NCBI GenBank assembly: GCA_040079935.1
Contig: JBEBJI010000010.1
Coordinates: 13,383 to 77,382 of the forward strand
Source of the DNA: Methylotenera_A sp040079935
Lineage (GTDB): Bacteria; Pseudomonadota; Gammaproteobacteria; Burkholderiales; Methylophilaceae
Length of the DNA stretch: 64,000 nucleotides
Direction: 5' to 3'
Shown here: piece after piece, positions 43,621 to 52,815 of the stretch
Position numbering within the stretch: the first letter of the stretch is position 1
Layout: each line of letters begins with the position of its first letter
Program-made: the position numbers and the translations under genes
The notes under the pieces: generated by a model
What the model saw: only the letters and a program-made list of their open reading frames with translations
Told to the model about the DNA's origin: nothing
Database searches by the model: none

Positions 43621-44248
43621 TTTTGAGATTTTCTATTAACTTTTGTAGCAGCAACTTACCTATTTCAGCGGGAGTTTTGTTGATGCCTAAGTCTTTTGTT
43701 TGTGTGACTTCCAGCCCAACATAACCGCACGGATCAATCGCTTTAAACGGCGATAAATCCATATCGACATTTAAACTTAAGCCATGATAACAGCAATTAT
43801 TTTTTAAGCGCAAACCAAGTGAGGCGATTTTTTTGTCATGGCCATCCATATTGACATACACACCAGGCGCATTTTTTTTTGCAAATGCTTTGATATGATA
43901 TGCCTCAAGAAGCGCTATAATACTGGCTTCCAGAGCATCAACCAATTGTCGTGTATTGAGCTTATTTCGTGTTAAATCTAACAGCACATAAATTACTACT
44001 TGCCCCAAGCCGTGGTAAGTAATCTTTCCACCGCGATCGACTAAAACGACTGGAATATTGTGGCTATTTTCTTTATTCTCTGGAAGCCGAACATTTTTAC
44101 GATTTAGACCCAAAGTATAAACAGAGACATGCTCTGTAAGCCATATTTCATCAGGGGTTTGGGGCATGCGATTTGCAGTAAATTGCTGCATGGCCAGTAA
44201 AGTGGTCGCATAATCTGTACGCCCTAAATATCGGCAAACAATTTCCAT
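43613..44248 (-). CDS. lipB: Octanoyl-ACP:protein N-octanoyltransferase
   Basis: Transfers octanoate from ACP to lipoyl domains. The 211-aa protein has TPDEIWLTEHVSVYTLG, the motif RGGKITYHGLGQVVIY, the catalytic Lys in KKIASLGLRLKN and catalytic Cys in IDPCGYVGLEVT. It is 6 bases after the YbeD gene and overlaps lipA. A 39-base stretch at 44129 loosely resembles the palindromic element, but the encoded residues are family-conserved. Confidence 0.96.
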   Translation of the reverse strand: MEIVCRYLGRTDYATTLLAMQQFTANRMPQTPDEIWLTEHVSVYTLGLNRKNVRLPENKENSHNIPVVLVDRGGKITYHGLGQVVIYVLLDLTRNKLNTRQLVDALEASIIALLEAYHIKAFAKKNAPGVYVNMDGHDKKIASLGLRLKNNCCYHGLSLNVDMDLSPFKAIDPCGYVGLEVTQTKDLGINKTPAEIGKLLLQKLIENLKNE

Positions 44249-44254
44249 GCAAAA

Positions 44255-44542
44255 TTAAAGTGTTACTTTTACTAAAGGGTGCGAAGTCAGCGCGCGGTAA
44301 ATGTCATCCAATTGCGGCCTAGAGGTGACATGTACAGTGCAGGTGAGGCTGATATATTTGCCACCAGAACTTCCGCGCATTTCAATCCCGCTTGCGTCAA
44401 AGGTGGGAATTAACTTTTGGATGGTTTTGACGATTTCAGCCGTGAAATCTGGCTGTGTTTCTCCCATGACTTTGATGGGAAAGTCACATGGAAATTCGAT
44501 TAAAGTCTTAGTTGCGTCATCCTGTGAATCTTCCTGCGCCAT
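44255..44542 (-). CDS. YbeD/DUF493 family protein
   Basis: A 95-aa ACT-like domain protein of the YbeD family, with IEFPCDFPIKVMGETQ at the start, RGSSGGKYISLTCTVHV in the middle and the LDDIYRALTSHPLVK end. It is found between dacA and lipB in many proteobacteria, as here. The role is probably regulatory but not established. It starts one base after the dacA stop. Confidence 0.9.
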   Translation of the reverse strand: MAQEDSQDDATKTLIEFPCDFPIKVMGETQPDFTAEIVKTIQKLIPTFDASGIEMRGSSGGKYISLTCTVHVTSRPQLDDIYRALTSHPLVKVTL

Positions 44543-44543
44543 G

Positions 44544-45680
44544 TTACTGCACCATTAACTTGATGCTGTCAATAATACGACCAATGAAGCCAGCTGAATC
44601 AACACTTTTTGAGGCAACCAACTTTTGTTCGCTGATTATTTTTCCATCTAAAGAAAAAGTAATTTTGCCAATTTCTTGCCCAGATTTAATCGGTGCAATT
44701 AACGGTTGTTTGCTGGTCATGCTGGCCTTCGCGCGCGCGTAATCGCCTTTTGGTAAGGTTAAATAAAAATCTTTGTTAAGCGAGGCGGCAACGGTTTTGT
44801 CTTGACCTTTGTAAACACGTAACGTGTTCACAGTTTGCGATTTTTTATACACTAAAGTAGATTCGTAAAATTGAAAACCATAATTAAGTAGCTTTTGACT
44901 TTCTGATGCACGCATGGCTTCAGAGTCTGCGCCTAATAGAACAGAAACCAAACGCGCATCTCCGCGCTTTGAGGAAGCAATTAAGCAGTAACCTGCCGAT
45001 TCGGTATGACCCGTTTTCATGCCGTCTACGTTGGAATCCAGCCACAGCAAACGATTACGATTAGGCTGTGTAATCTTGTTATAGGTGTATTCTTTCACAG
45101 AATATAGTCGGTGATATTCCTGTGGAAAATCGCGAATTAACGCTGTCGCTAGAAGCGCTAAATCATTGGCAGTGGTGTAATGGCCCTTATCTGGAAGACC
45201 AGTTGCATTCATAAAGTGCGTGCTTACCATGCCAAGTTTCGCTGCTTGCTTATTCATCATGTCGGCGAATTGTCCCTCGCTACCCGCTACCCCAATGGCT
45301 AGTGTAATTGAAGCATCGTTACCAGATTGAATAATCATGCCGTGTAAAAGTTCGTCCACGGTGACAGGTTTGTTGGGCTCAATAAACATCTTAGAGCCTT
45401 CAGCTTTCCACGCCGCCTCAGATACGGGCAAACTTTGATCGAGTTTTAAATGACCTTGTTTAATTGCATCAAATGTCACATAGGCAGTCATAATTTTTGT
45501 TAGTGATGCTGGTTCTATGCGCTCATTTTTTTTGTAAGAGGCGATTAGTGTGCCACTATTAAAATCTTGCAATAAATAAGCCTTGACAGCTAATGAGGGT
45601 GGCGGCGCAATTTGTGCAGCCCAGCTAAAAAGTGGCAATACTAATAGTAAAAAAGATAGTTTAATGTTAAATAGGCGCAT
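44544..45680 (-). CDS. dacA: D-alanyl-D-alanine carboxypeptidase (PBP5/6 family)
   Basis: Periplasmic, C-terminally anchored serine peptidase that trims the terminal D-Ala of murein pentapeptides. Signal peptide to about residue 21 (FSWAA). Active-site motifs SxxK in PASLTKIMTAYV, SGN in QSGNDASITLA and KTG in MKTGHTESAGYC. The C-terminal PBP5_C domain is followed by an amphipathic helix (FIGRIIDSIKLMV). The length of 378 aa is usual. Part of the rod-shape gene run ending in lipB-lipA. Confidence 0.95.
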   Translation of the reverse strand: MRLFNIKLSFLLLVLPLFSWAAQIAPPPSLAVKAYLLQDFNSGTLIASYKKNERIEPASLTKIMTAYVTFDAIKQGHLKLDQSLPVSEAAWKAEGSKMFIEPNKPVTVDELLHGMIIQSGNDASITLAIGVAGSEGQFADMMNKQAAKLGMVSTHFMNATGLPDKGHYTTANDLALLATALIRDFPQEYHRLYSVKEYTYNKITQPNRNRLLWLDSNVDGMKTGHTESAGYCLIASSKRGDARLVSVLLGADSEAMRASESQKLLNYGFQFYESTLVYKKSQTVNTLRVYKGQDKTVAASLNKDFYLTLPKGDYARAKASMTSKQPLIAPIKSGQEIGKITFSLDGKIISEQKLVASKSVDSAGFIGRIIDSIKLMVQ

Positions 45681-45688
45681 AAGTGTAG

Positions 45689-46702
45689 TTATTGATTAAT
45701 AATAATGGCTGGTATATTGAGTTTTCGACGAATGTTTGCAGCAGCTTCATCTGCTTCTGACCTGTTGCTATAAGGGCCAAGTTTTAAGCGGTGCAGGTTG
45801 TTATTATACACGCGATTCAAACCTACATTTTCACTCATGCCCAGGTCTTGAATTTTTTTGAGCAACGCTTCTGCATTCGCTTCGCTTTTAAATGCACCAG
45901 CTTGCACATAAATACCAGGCGTTTGCATGTCTAAATTAGCTCTCTCAGGAGCCATATTCGACGTGGCTTCTAGGGCTGCTTCAACTGGTGCGGTTTCAGT
46001 AGTTTGTGAGTATTGTGCTATATTATTGGGGTCAATTGCCTCTACCTCAACGGCAGTACTACCTTTTGAAATAAAGCGTAGCTTATAAGCTGCTGCGTAA
46101 GATAAATCAATCTCTCGATTATGTTTGAAAGGCCCTCTATCATTCACTCGCACAATCACAGAGCGGCCATTGGCAGGATTGGTGACTTTAACGTAACTTG
46201 GCAGCGGCAAAATCGTATGTGCGGCCGACATGGCATACATATCGTAAACCTCGCCGCTGGACGTTTTTTTGCCATGAAAACGCTTACCGTACCAAGAAGC
46301 CACACCTTTCGCTTTATAGGGCTGGTAGCTGGTCATAGGTGTATATTTTGCACCAAGCGCTTTATAGGGTTTGTTTGATCGGCTTAATAGGGGTTCTTTT
46401 TTAGGTAAGGCGTCAGGAATACTATCCAAATTTTGCGGTGGATTTGTCTCAGGACCATCATCTAAGTAGTATCCGCCTGGCTTGGTGGGCGCGTCAGGTG
46501 ATGGCGTGGTTGGTGTAGTGCTTTGTGAAGTGGTTTGTGGGTAGGAAGTTGTAGGGGGAATGCTAGGCGCAGGGCTACTTACAGGTGGTTTCGAAGTTGA
46601 TATTGGTGGTGCGGGAGCTGGCGTTGGTTTAGTAGTACGTTTTCCACCACAGGCCACTAAGTATAAGCAACAAAATAAAATTAAATAAGTTTGTTTTTTC
46701 AT
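45689..46702 (-). CDS. rlpA: Septal ring lytic transglycosylase RlpA
   Basis: Outer-membrane lipoprotein of 337 aa: lipobox LVACG (Cys18), a Pro/Ser/Thr-rich linker to about residue 100, the double-psi beta-barrel domain (KGVASWYGKRFHGKKTSSGE, RVNDRGPF with the catalytic Asp, IDLSYAAA), and a C-terminal SPOR domain (GIYVQAGAFKSEANAEALL) that binds denuded glycan. It cleaves peptide-free septal murein. It lies between rodA and dacA. Confidence 0.94.
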   Translation of the reverse strand: MKKQTYLILFCCLYLVACGGKRTTKPTPAPAPPISTSKPPVSSPAPSIPPTTSYPQTTSQSTTPTTPSPDAPTKPGGYYLDDGPETNPPQNLDSIPDALPKKEPLLSRSNKPYKALGAKYTPMTSYQPYKAKGVASWYGKRFHGKKTSSGEVYDMYAMSAAHTILPLPSYVKVTNPANGRSVIVRVNDRGPFKHNREIDLSYAAAYKLRFISKGSTAVEVEAIDPNNIAQYSQTTETAPVEAALEATSNMAPERANLDMQTPGIYVQAGAFKSEANAEALLKKIQDLGMSENVGLNRVYNNNLHRLKLGPYSNRSEADEAAANIRRKLNIPAIIINQ

Positions 46703-46725
46703 GTGTAGAGTTTACCTTGAATTTG

Positions 46726-47835
46726 CTAGCCTGATGCCACCAGTTTTTTATGCGTTTGTATGCTCATTAAAATACCAAAGCTTAACAACAAAGTTACCAT
46801 TGACGTGCCTCCATAACTAATGAGAGGTAAAGGCACACCAACAACAGGTAGAATGCCGCTCACCATTCCCATGTTGACAAATGCGTAGGTAAAAAAGGTG
46901 AGTGTAATACTGCCAGCCAGCAGGCGTGTAAATGTGCTTTTTGCTTGCGCGGCAATCACCAAGCCTCTAGCGATTATCAAGCTAAATAATATGAGTAATA
47001 TTAAATTTCCGGCCATACCAAATTCTTCGCCAAACACCGCAAAAATAAAATCAGTGGTGCGTTCTGGCAAAAAGTCTAATTGTGCCTGCGTGCCGTTTAA
47101 CCAGCCTTTGCCTGTCATACCACCAGAGCCTAAAGCAATGGTTGCCTGTATGGTGTGATAACCTGCGCCTAAAGGGTCTTGAGAAGGATCAATTAAAATT
47201 TCAATTCTTCTTCTTTGATAATCATGCAACATAGACCAAAAAACTGGCATGAGCGCCCCTGTTAAAACAGCACCACCAATAATAAACCGCCAACTTAAGC
47301 CTGCCAAAAAAATCACAAAAATGCCAGACGCGCAGATAAGTAGTGAAGTGCCCAGGTCGGGTTGTTTCATAATTAAACCAACAGGGATAAGTAACAGAAT
47401 TGTGGCAATAGCAAAATCAGCAATGCGAGGACTGGCTTCTCTTTTAGCAAAGAACCAAGCTAGCATCATGGGTACAGCGATACGCATAATTTCTGAGGGT
47501 TGGATTTTCATAATGCCTAAGTCTAGCCATCTTTGCGCGCCGTGACTAATATGCCCAAATAATTCAACTGCAATTAATAGTAGTATGCCCAGTATGTATA
47601 AAGGTGGCGCAATACCCTCTAAATGTTGTGGCTGAATGTTGCTGACGAGCCACATAACACTTAGTGCTACCGCAATGTTGACCAATTGTGCGCTGACTCG
47701 ATCCAAGCTCTGACCAGATGCGCTATAGAGCACGAATAGGCCAACCAAGATGGTAAATAGCAGGCAACCCATCAAAAAGGCATCGATGTGCTTGAATAAA
47801 CCTTGTAACAACTGGCTAATCATAAAGTTTTTCAA
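46726..47835 (-). CDS. rodA: Peptidoglycan glycosyltransferase RodA
   Basis: SEDS-family glycan polymerase that works with PBP2 during elongation. 369 aa with about ten membrane helices, family motifs GAQRWLDLGIMKIQPSE, the LIRKQPDLGTSLL-like MKQPDLGTSLLI, and GVPLPLISYGGTSM at the end. It lies 14 bases after mrdA, its partner gene. Confidence 0.96.
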   Translation of the reverse strand: MKNFMISQLLQGLFKHIDAFLMGCLLFTILVGLFVLYSASGQSLDRVSAQLVNIAVALSVMWLVSNIQPQHLEGIAPPLYILGILLLIAVELFGHISHGAQRWLDLGIMKIQPSEIMRIAVPMMLAWFFAKREASPRIADFAIATILLLIPVGLIMKQPDLGTSLLICASGIFVIFLAGLSWRFIIGGAVLTGALMPVFWSMLHDYQRRRIEILIDPSQDPLGAGYHTIQATIALGSGGMTGKGWLNGTQAQLDFLPERTTDFIFAVFGEEFGMAGNLILLILFSLIIARGLVIAAQAKSTFTRLLAGSITLTFFTYAFVNMGMVSGILPVVGVPLPLISYGGTSMVTLLLSFGILMSIQTHKKLVASG

Positions 47836-47849
47836 TCCTAAGGCAACTC

Positions 47850-49808
47850 TTAGTCATAATGTTCTTCTTCAGGAGCAGTGGCGCTTGGTTGAATAGGCGC
47901 CATATTGGTGTTCGGTTTAATGACTTTCGTTGATTCAATTGGAGGTTCAGTTACTGGCAATTTCCCGAGTAAATAATAATCCATTACTCTACGCGCAATT
48001 GGCCCAGCGGCAGAGCCACCATGACCACCATTTTCCACAATCACCGCCAGTGCAATTTTGGGATTATCTGCTGGTGCATAAGCGATAAATAAGGCGTGAT
48101 CGCGATGACGCTCATTAATGTTTTTTTCGTTATACTTTTCATTTTGCTTGATGCCAATAACTTGTGCGGTGCCAGTTTTGGCAGCAATACTATAGCCAGC
48201 ATTGGCGCCAACGCTGGCTGCTGTGCCGCCTGGTAAGGTGACGTCTATCATACCAAGTTTGACAATTTCTAAATTAGCTTCGTCTAGAGGTATTTTATCG
48301 CTAATGATTGCTTGCGTAGCTTTGCTTACATTGGTTTTAGGATCTACAATCGCTGCAACCAAGCGCGGGCGCATAGCCACACCTTTATTGGCTAGAATCG
48401 CCGTGGCTTGGGCGAGTTGCATGGGGGTTGCTAAAGTATAGCCTTGGCCGATGCCAACAATCACTGTTTCACCCATATACCAAGGTTGTTTAAAGCGGCG
48501 CTTTTTCCACTCTGGCGTTGGCATTAGACCACCAACTTCGCCTGCAATATCAATCCCGCTTTTTTGGCCAAATCCAAAATGTCGTACAAAACCCGCAAGT
48601 TTTTCGATACCTAATTCCATTGCTAAACCATAAAAAAAAGTATCGCACGAAATTGTAATCGCACGGCTCATATCTACATTACCGTGGCCGCCAGGTTTCC
48701 AATCGCGGTAGCGATGGCTACTTCGTGGTAGCATAAAATAGCCCGCATCGTTGATGCTAAAAGGTGGTTTGCGCTTGCCGTTCTCCAGTCCAGCTAATGC
48801 TACAAAAGGTTTAAAAGTAGAGCCAGGTGGATAAACGCCGCGTAATGGGCGGTTAATGAGTGGCCTATCTAGTGAGTCATTCAGCAACCTCCAGTTTTCA
48901 ACGTCTATGCCATCCACAAATAAATTGGAATCAAAAGTTGGCATGCTGACAAACGCTAGTACCTCACCCGTATTGGGTTTAATAGCCACTAGCGCGCCAC
49001 GACGCTCACCAAATGCGGTTTCGGCAATTTCTTGTAGTTTACTATCCGCGGATAAAATAAGATTATTGCCTGAAATGGGCGCTACGCTAGAAAGTACGCG
49101 CACTGCTTTACCATCAGCATCAATTTCAACTTGCTGAAAGCCCGTGGTGCCGTGCAGTTGCTCTTCATAATGTTCTTCTACGCCACTTTTGCCAATGTGG
49201 TCGGTACCTTTGTAGTTAGAAAGCACATCTTTTTCTGCCAGTTTGGTGAGATCTTTATCGTTAATGCGGCCAATATAGCCCACCATGTGCGCGCCCTGTT
49301 TGCCAAGTGGATAGTGGCGAAATAAACGCGATTTGAGCTCAACCCCAGGGAAACGATACCTATTGACGGCAAATTTGGCTGCTTCAATTTCGTTTAAATG
49401 GGTTCGTAGCGGAATGCTCTCGAAAGTATGACTTTCGGTTTTTTGTTTTTTAAAACGCTTAAGATCAGATGGGCTCACCTCCACCAATTGGGCAATGTCC
49501 GCAATAGTGGCGTCTAAACTCTCAATTTTAGAAGGCGTGAGTTCTAGCGTATAAACAAAAAAATTGTGCGCGAGAATGACACCGTTTCTATCAGAAATCA
49601 AGCCGCGATTCGGTGTTATTGGCACAATCGAGATCCGATTATTCTCTGCTAGAGTTTGATAGTAATCATAACGATTAATTTGCAAATAATAAAAGCGAGC
49701 TGCCAGTAAACTAAATGCTATCAATACCAAAAGACCAAGTACGCTAAGCCTTAATTTAAAGTTATGCTGCTCGTTTTGATAGTTTTTAAGTTCGCGGTTA
49801 GATTTCAT
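47850..49808 (-). CDS. mrdA: Penicillin-binding protein 2
   Basis: Class-B transpeptidase of the elongasome, 652 aa. One N-terminal helix (about residues 22-45), a pedestal domain with the RNR-type ISDRNGVILAHN, and the transpeptidase domain with SxxK in GSTFKPFVALA, SCD (in the place of SxN) in ITISCDTFFYG and KTG in AAKTGTAQVIG. The C-terminal tail is Pro/Thr-rich. It forms an operon with mreBCD upstream and rodA downstream. Confidence 0.96.
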   Translation of the reverse strand: MKSNRELKNYQNEQHNFKLRLSVLGLLVLIAFSLLAARFYYLQINRYDYYQTLAENNRISIVPITPNRGLISDRNGVILAHNFFVYTLELTPSKIESLDATIADIAQLVEVSPSDLKRFKKQKTESHTFESIPLRTHLNEIEAAKFAVNRYRFPGVELKSRLFRHYPLGKQGAHMVGYIGRINDKDLTKLAEKDVLSNYKGTDHIGKSGVEEHYEEQLHGTTGFQQVEIDADGKAVRVLSSVAPISGNNLILSADSKLQEIAETAFGERRGALVAIKPNTGEVLAFVSMPTFDSNLFVDGIDVENWRLLNDSLDRPLINRPLRGVYPPGSTFKPFVALAGLENGKRKPPFSINDAGYFMLPRSSHRYRDWKPGGHGNVDMSRAITISCDTFFYGLAMELGIEKLAGFVRHFGFGQKSGIDIAGEVGGLMPTPEWKKRRFKQPWYMGETVIVGIGQGYTLATPMQLAQATAILANKGVAMRPRLVAAIVDPKTNVSKATQAIISDKIPLDEANLEIVKLGMIDVTLPGGTAASVGANAGYSIAAKTGTAQVIGIKQNEKYNEKNINERHRDHALFIAYAPADNPKIALAVIVENGGHGGSAAGPIARRVMDYYLLGKLPVTEPPIESTKVIKPNTNMAPIQPSATAPEEEHYD

Positions 49809-49827
49809 TATTTAAAGCAGTTAAACG

Positions 49828-50304
49828 CTAATTGGTTTTTGGACGAGTGAGCCCACCAAACATCAATATCATGAATTGCCACAATAATAAGCCAGCGATA
49901 ATTGGCAAGAAATAATGCCAGCCAGGATTTTCGTTGCCGGCAAATAACTTCAGTAGCAGTATCACAAAGCGCTCAATGATTAACAAAGCAAATACGTACC
50001 CTGCAAGTTGCCAACCATTAAATAGTACCAGTCTGCGCTGGTAGCTCAATGCAACAAACGCAGTAATAGTGAAACTTAATGCGTGCTGGCCAAGTAGACT
50101 ACCGGTCGCCAAGTCCACCAAAAGGCCTGCAAGCCAAGCAGTGCCTACACTACAAAGATTTGGCGCACGCAATAGCCAATAAAGCAAAATCACTAACATA
50201 AAATCTGGGCGGAAAATAATGCCCTGACCAACCCAAGGAAAGAGTTGACATAACAGTGCGATTAATAAAGTAAGATAAACACTGATTAGACTAGTGTGGC
50301 GCAT
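49828..50304 (-). CDS. mreD: Rod shape-determining protein MreD
   Basis: A 158-aa inner-membrane protein with about five helices and the family segment FRPDFMLVILLYWLLRAP. It links MreC to the cytoplasmic elongation machinery. The start overlaps the mreC end by 14 bases, so its ribosome site lies within mreC. It is followed by mrdA after 19 bases. Confidence 0.92.
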   Translation of the reverse strand: MRHTSLISVYLTLLIALLCQLFPWVGQGIIFRPDFMLVILLYWLLRAPNLCSVGTAWLAGLLVDLATGSLLGQHALSFTITAFVALSYQRRLVLFNGWQLAGYVFALLIIERFVILLLKLFAGNENPGWHYFLPIIAGLLLWQFMILMFGGLTRPKTN

Positions 50305-51256
50305 TAGCTTTGGCCTTATTTTTTGCGTTAGTATTTACATTATCTTTATTGGACTCGGTGGATGCTTCGGGCGCTGCTTTAGGTGCATCGATTTCTTTAG
50401 GTTCTGATAGTTCTAGTAATAAAAGCTGTAAATGATTACTTACACCAGCCACAGGCGTACTGATAATTTTTGCAAATGGGGATTCTGGATTCTGCTGTAT
50501 TTTTGTCACAGTTGCGACTGCCAAACCAGCTGGATAAACACCATCAATACCAGAAGTGACCAATTTATCGCCTACTTTTATATCGACATTGGTGGGTAAA
50601 TAGGGAATATCCAGTGTGTTATTGCCCTCACCAAAAGCAATAGCGCGCATTTGGTTGCGCTCGATTTGTATGGGAATAGAAAGTTCTTTATCTGTAATCA
50701 GGGTGACTTCAGAAGTAAATGGGTAGACACGTGTGACTTGACCAATAACGCCGTTAGAATCAACCACTGCTTGCCCTGCTTTGATACTGTGATGACTGCC
50801 GCGGTTTACCACCACCACATGCGTAAATGGGTCACGCCCCATGTGCGAGATTTCACCTAGCACTGCTTTGGGCTGAATAGGCATGTTGCCATTTAATAAG
50901 CTACGAAGATGCTCATTTTCGGCTTGGATAGTGTTTAAGCGCTGTAATTTGACTTGATGTTCAAAAGCTTGTTGTTTTAGCGCATAATTCTCTTGCACTA
51001 GTTGGTTGTGTGCCGAGAAATATTTGTTAATATCACGATACCACTCGCCTGGTGTATTTGCCACGATTTCTAGTGGGTGCAGAGCCGCAATAAATGCTTG
51101 ACGCACTTGAGACAGATAATTCAGGCGCGCATCTACCGCCATGATGGTGATTGACAACGCGCAAAAAAACACCATACGAGAAAATGGCTTGGCGCCGCGA
51201 ACGAAAAAAGCTGGGGTTTGTTGGGCTTCTAGCTTTTGATGAACACCCTTAAGCAT
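50291..51256 (-). CDS. mreC: Cell shape-determining protein MreC
   Basis: A 321-aa bitopic protein: a membrane helix near residues 26-45, a coiled coil (about 75-115), then the beta-barrel MreC domain with VNRGSHHSIKAGQAVVDSNG, in two parts, and GDKLVTSGIDGVYPAGLAVA. The C-terminal tail is low-complexity (Ala, Lys, Asn). MreC activates PBP2-RodA in the periplasm. It lies 38 bases after mreB. Confidence 0.95.
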   Translation of the reverse strand: MLKGVHQKLEAQQTPAFFVRGAKPFSRMVFFCALSITIMAVDARLNYLSQVRQAFIAALHPLEIVANTPGEWYRDINKYFSAHNQLVQENYALKQQAFEHQVKLQRLNTIQAENEHLRSLLNGNMPIQPKAVLGEISHMGRDPFTHVVVVNRGSHHSIKAGQAVVDSNGVIGQVTRVYPFTSEVTLITDKELSIPIQIERNQMRAIAFGEGNNTLDIPYLPTNVDIKVGDKLVTSGIDGVYPAGLAVATVTKIQQNPESPFAKIISTPVAGVSNHLQLLLLELSEPKEIDAPKAAPEASTESNKDNVNTNAKNKAKANAPH

Positions 51257-51294
51257 ACCAACGCAATAGATTGATTTGATTGAGTAACTGTAGT

Positions 51295-52338
51295 TTATTC
51301 ATGCGCGAATACGTTACCCAACTTATCCATATCTTCTAATGCGCGACCACAACCGCGCGCCACACAAGTCAGCGGATCTTCAGCAACGATTACAGGCAAG
51401 CCAGTTTCTTCAACCAGTAATCTGTCTAAATCACGTAGCAGTGCGCCACCGCCTGTCAACACCATGCCTTTTTCTGCAATGTCTGCACCCAATTCTGGAG
51501 GTGTTTGTTCAAGTGCAGATTTCACCGCGCCAACAATTGCGTTGAGCGGTTCAGTGAGCGCTTCTAAAATCTCGTTACTAGAAATCGTAAATTTGCGTGG
51601 CAAGCCTTCTGCCAAGTTGCGGCCAGTGACTTCCATTTCTAATACTTCAGAGCCTGGAAAGGCCGAACCAATTTTCTTTTTAATGGCCTCAGCGGTTGGC
51701 TCAGATATTTGCATGCCATAGTTGCGGCGAATGTAATCAATAATTGCCTGATCAAATTTATCGCCACCCACACGCTCAGATTTTGCATACACAATGCCGC
51801 CGAGGGAGATAACGCCTACTTCTGTGGTGCCACCGCCAATATCTACCACCATGCTGCCAGTTGCTTCAGCCACTGGCATGTTGGCGCCAATTGCCGCCGC
51901 CATGGGCTCCTCTATCAAAAATACTTGTTTTGCACCTGCGCGTTCGGCAGATTCTTTAATTGCACGGCGCTCTACTTGCGTAGAGCCAACAGGCACGCAG
52001 ATAATAATGCGCGGGCTGGGTGAAAACCAGCGCGCATCGTGCACCTTGCGGATAAAATACTTGAGCATTTGTTCAGTAATGGTGAAGTCCGCAATCACAC
52101 CATCTTTCATAGGGCGAATCGCTTGAATGTTTGCAGGCGCACGGCCTAACATGCCTTTAGCATCGGCGCCTACAGCCAGCAATACCTTTTTGCCGCCTGG
52201 GCCACCTTCAGTGCGAATAGCAACGACTGAGGGCTCGTCTAACACGATGCCTCTGCCTCGAGCGTAAATAAGGGTATTGGCCGTGCCTAAATCGATGGCC
52301 AAGTCATTCGAAAAGTAACTATTGATGAAACCGAACAT
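51295..52338 (-). CDS. mreB: Rod shape-determining actin homologue MreB
   Basis: Cytoplasmic actin-like filament protein of 347 aa. Phosphate and adenosine motifs are intact: DLGTANTLIYARGRGIVLDE in its first 20 residues, VGSTQVERRAIKESAE, MVVDIGGGTTEVGVISLGG and VLTGGGALLRDLDRLL. First gene of the mreBCD-mrdA-rodA run, divergent from gatC across 160 bases that must hold both promoters. Confidence 0.98.
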   Translation of the reverse strand: MFGFINSYFSNDLAIDLGTANTLIYARGRGIVLDEPSVVAIRTEGGPGGKKVLLAVGADAKGMLGRAPANIQAIRPMKDGVIADFTITEQMLKYFIRKVHDARWFSPSPRIIICVPVGSTQVERRAIKESAERAGAKQVFLIEEPMAAAIGANMPVAEATGSMVVDIGGGTTEVGVISLGGIVYAKSERVGGDKFDQAIIDYIRRNYGMQISEPTAEAIKKKIGSAFPGSEVLEMEVTGRNLAEGLPRKFTISSNEILEALTEPLNAIVGAVKSALEQTPPELGADIAEKGMVLTGGGALLRDLDRLLVEETGLPVIVAEDPLTCVARGCGRALEDMDKLGNVFAHE

Positions 52339-52498
52339 ATTGTTTTATCCTGTGCTTTGCGCAAACGTTTACATGACTTAAGCTGCAACTCAATTAGCAA
52401 CCTAAATCCGTGCATTAAAATCAAGGTATAATAACGTATATTGGACTTAAAATTAAGATGCTTTTACACATTGTTACAACTAAAATCGAAAATCTGTC

Positions 52499-52813
52499 AT
52501 GGCACTGAATATTACCGATATTAAACGCATTGCGCACTTGGCGCGCTTAGAAATTAACGAGCAAGAAGCCACCACTACACTTACCAAGCTTTCTGGCATT
52601 TTAGGCTTAATCGAGCAGATGCAAGCAGTTGATACCGCGGGCATCACGCCTATGTCGCATTCACAAGATGTGACACAACGTTTGCGCGAAGATGTTGTTA
52701 CGCAGACCAATAGGCGCGGGGACTTTCAGGCACTTTCTCCAGCAATCGGAAACGGCTCAAATGAACCTGCAACGCAAGATTGCTTATACCTTGTGCCAAA
52801 AGTGATTGAATAA
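52499..52813 (+). CDS. gatC: Aspartyl/glutamyl-tRNA amidotransferase subunit C
   Basis: Small subunit that braces GatA and GatB in the enzyme turning Glu-tRNA(Gln) or Asp-tRNA(Asn) into the amidated form. 104 aa, some 8 longer than usual, with the extra residues (about GNGSNEPATQDC) just before the invariant end LYLVPKVIE. The N-terminal IKRIAHLARLEI block is standard. It is 2 bases ahead of gatA. Confidence 0.95.
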   Translation: MALNITDIKRIAHLARLEINEQEATTTLTKLSGILGLIEQMQAVDTAGITPMSHSQDVTQRLREDVVTQTNRRGDFQALSPAIGNGSNEPATQDCLYLVPKVIE

Positions 52814-52815
52814 GC

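Noticed and set aside
44129..44167. Ninth possible copy of the 39-nt element inside lipB
   Set aside because: The span is 39 bases and the arms resemble the family (ATGCTCTGTAAG / GGGGCAT), but the loop matches only about 6 of 15 and the encoded TPDEIWLTEH is conserved in LipB proteins, so chance is more likely.
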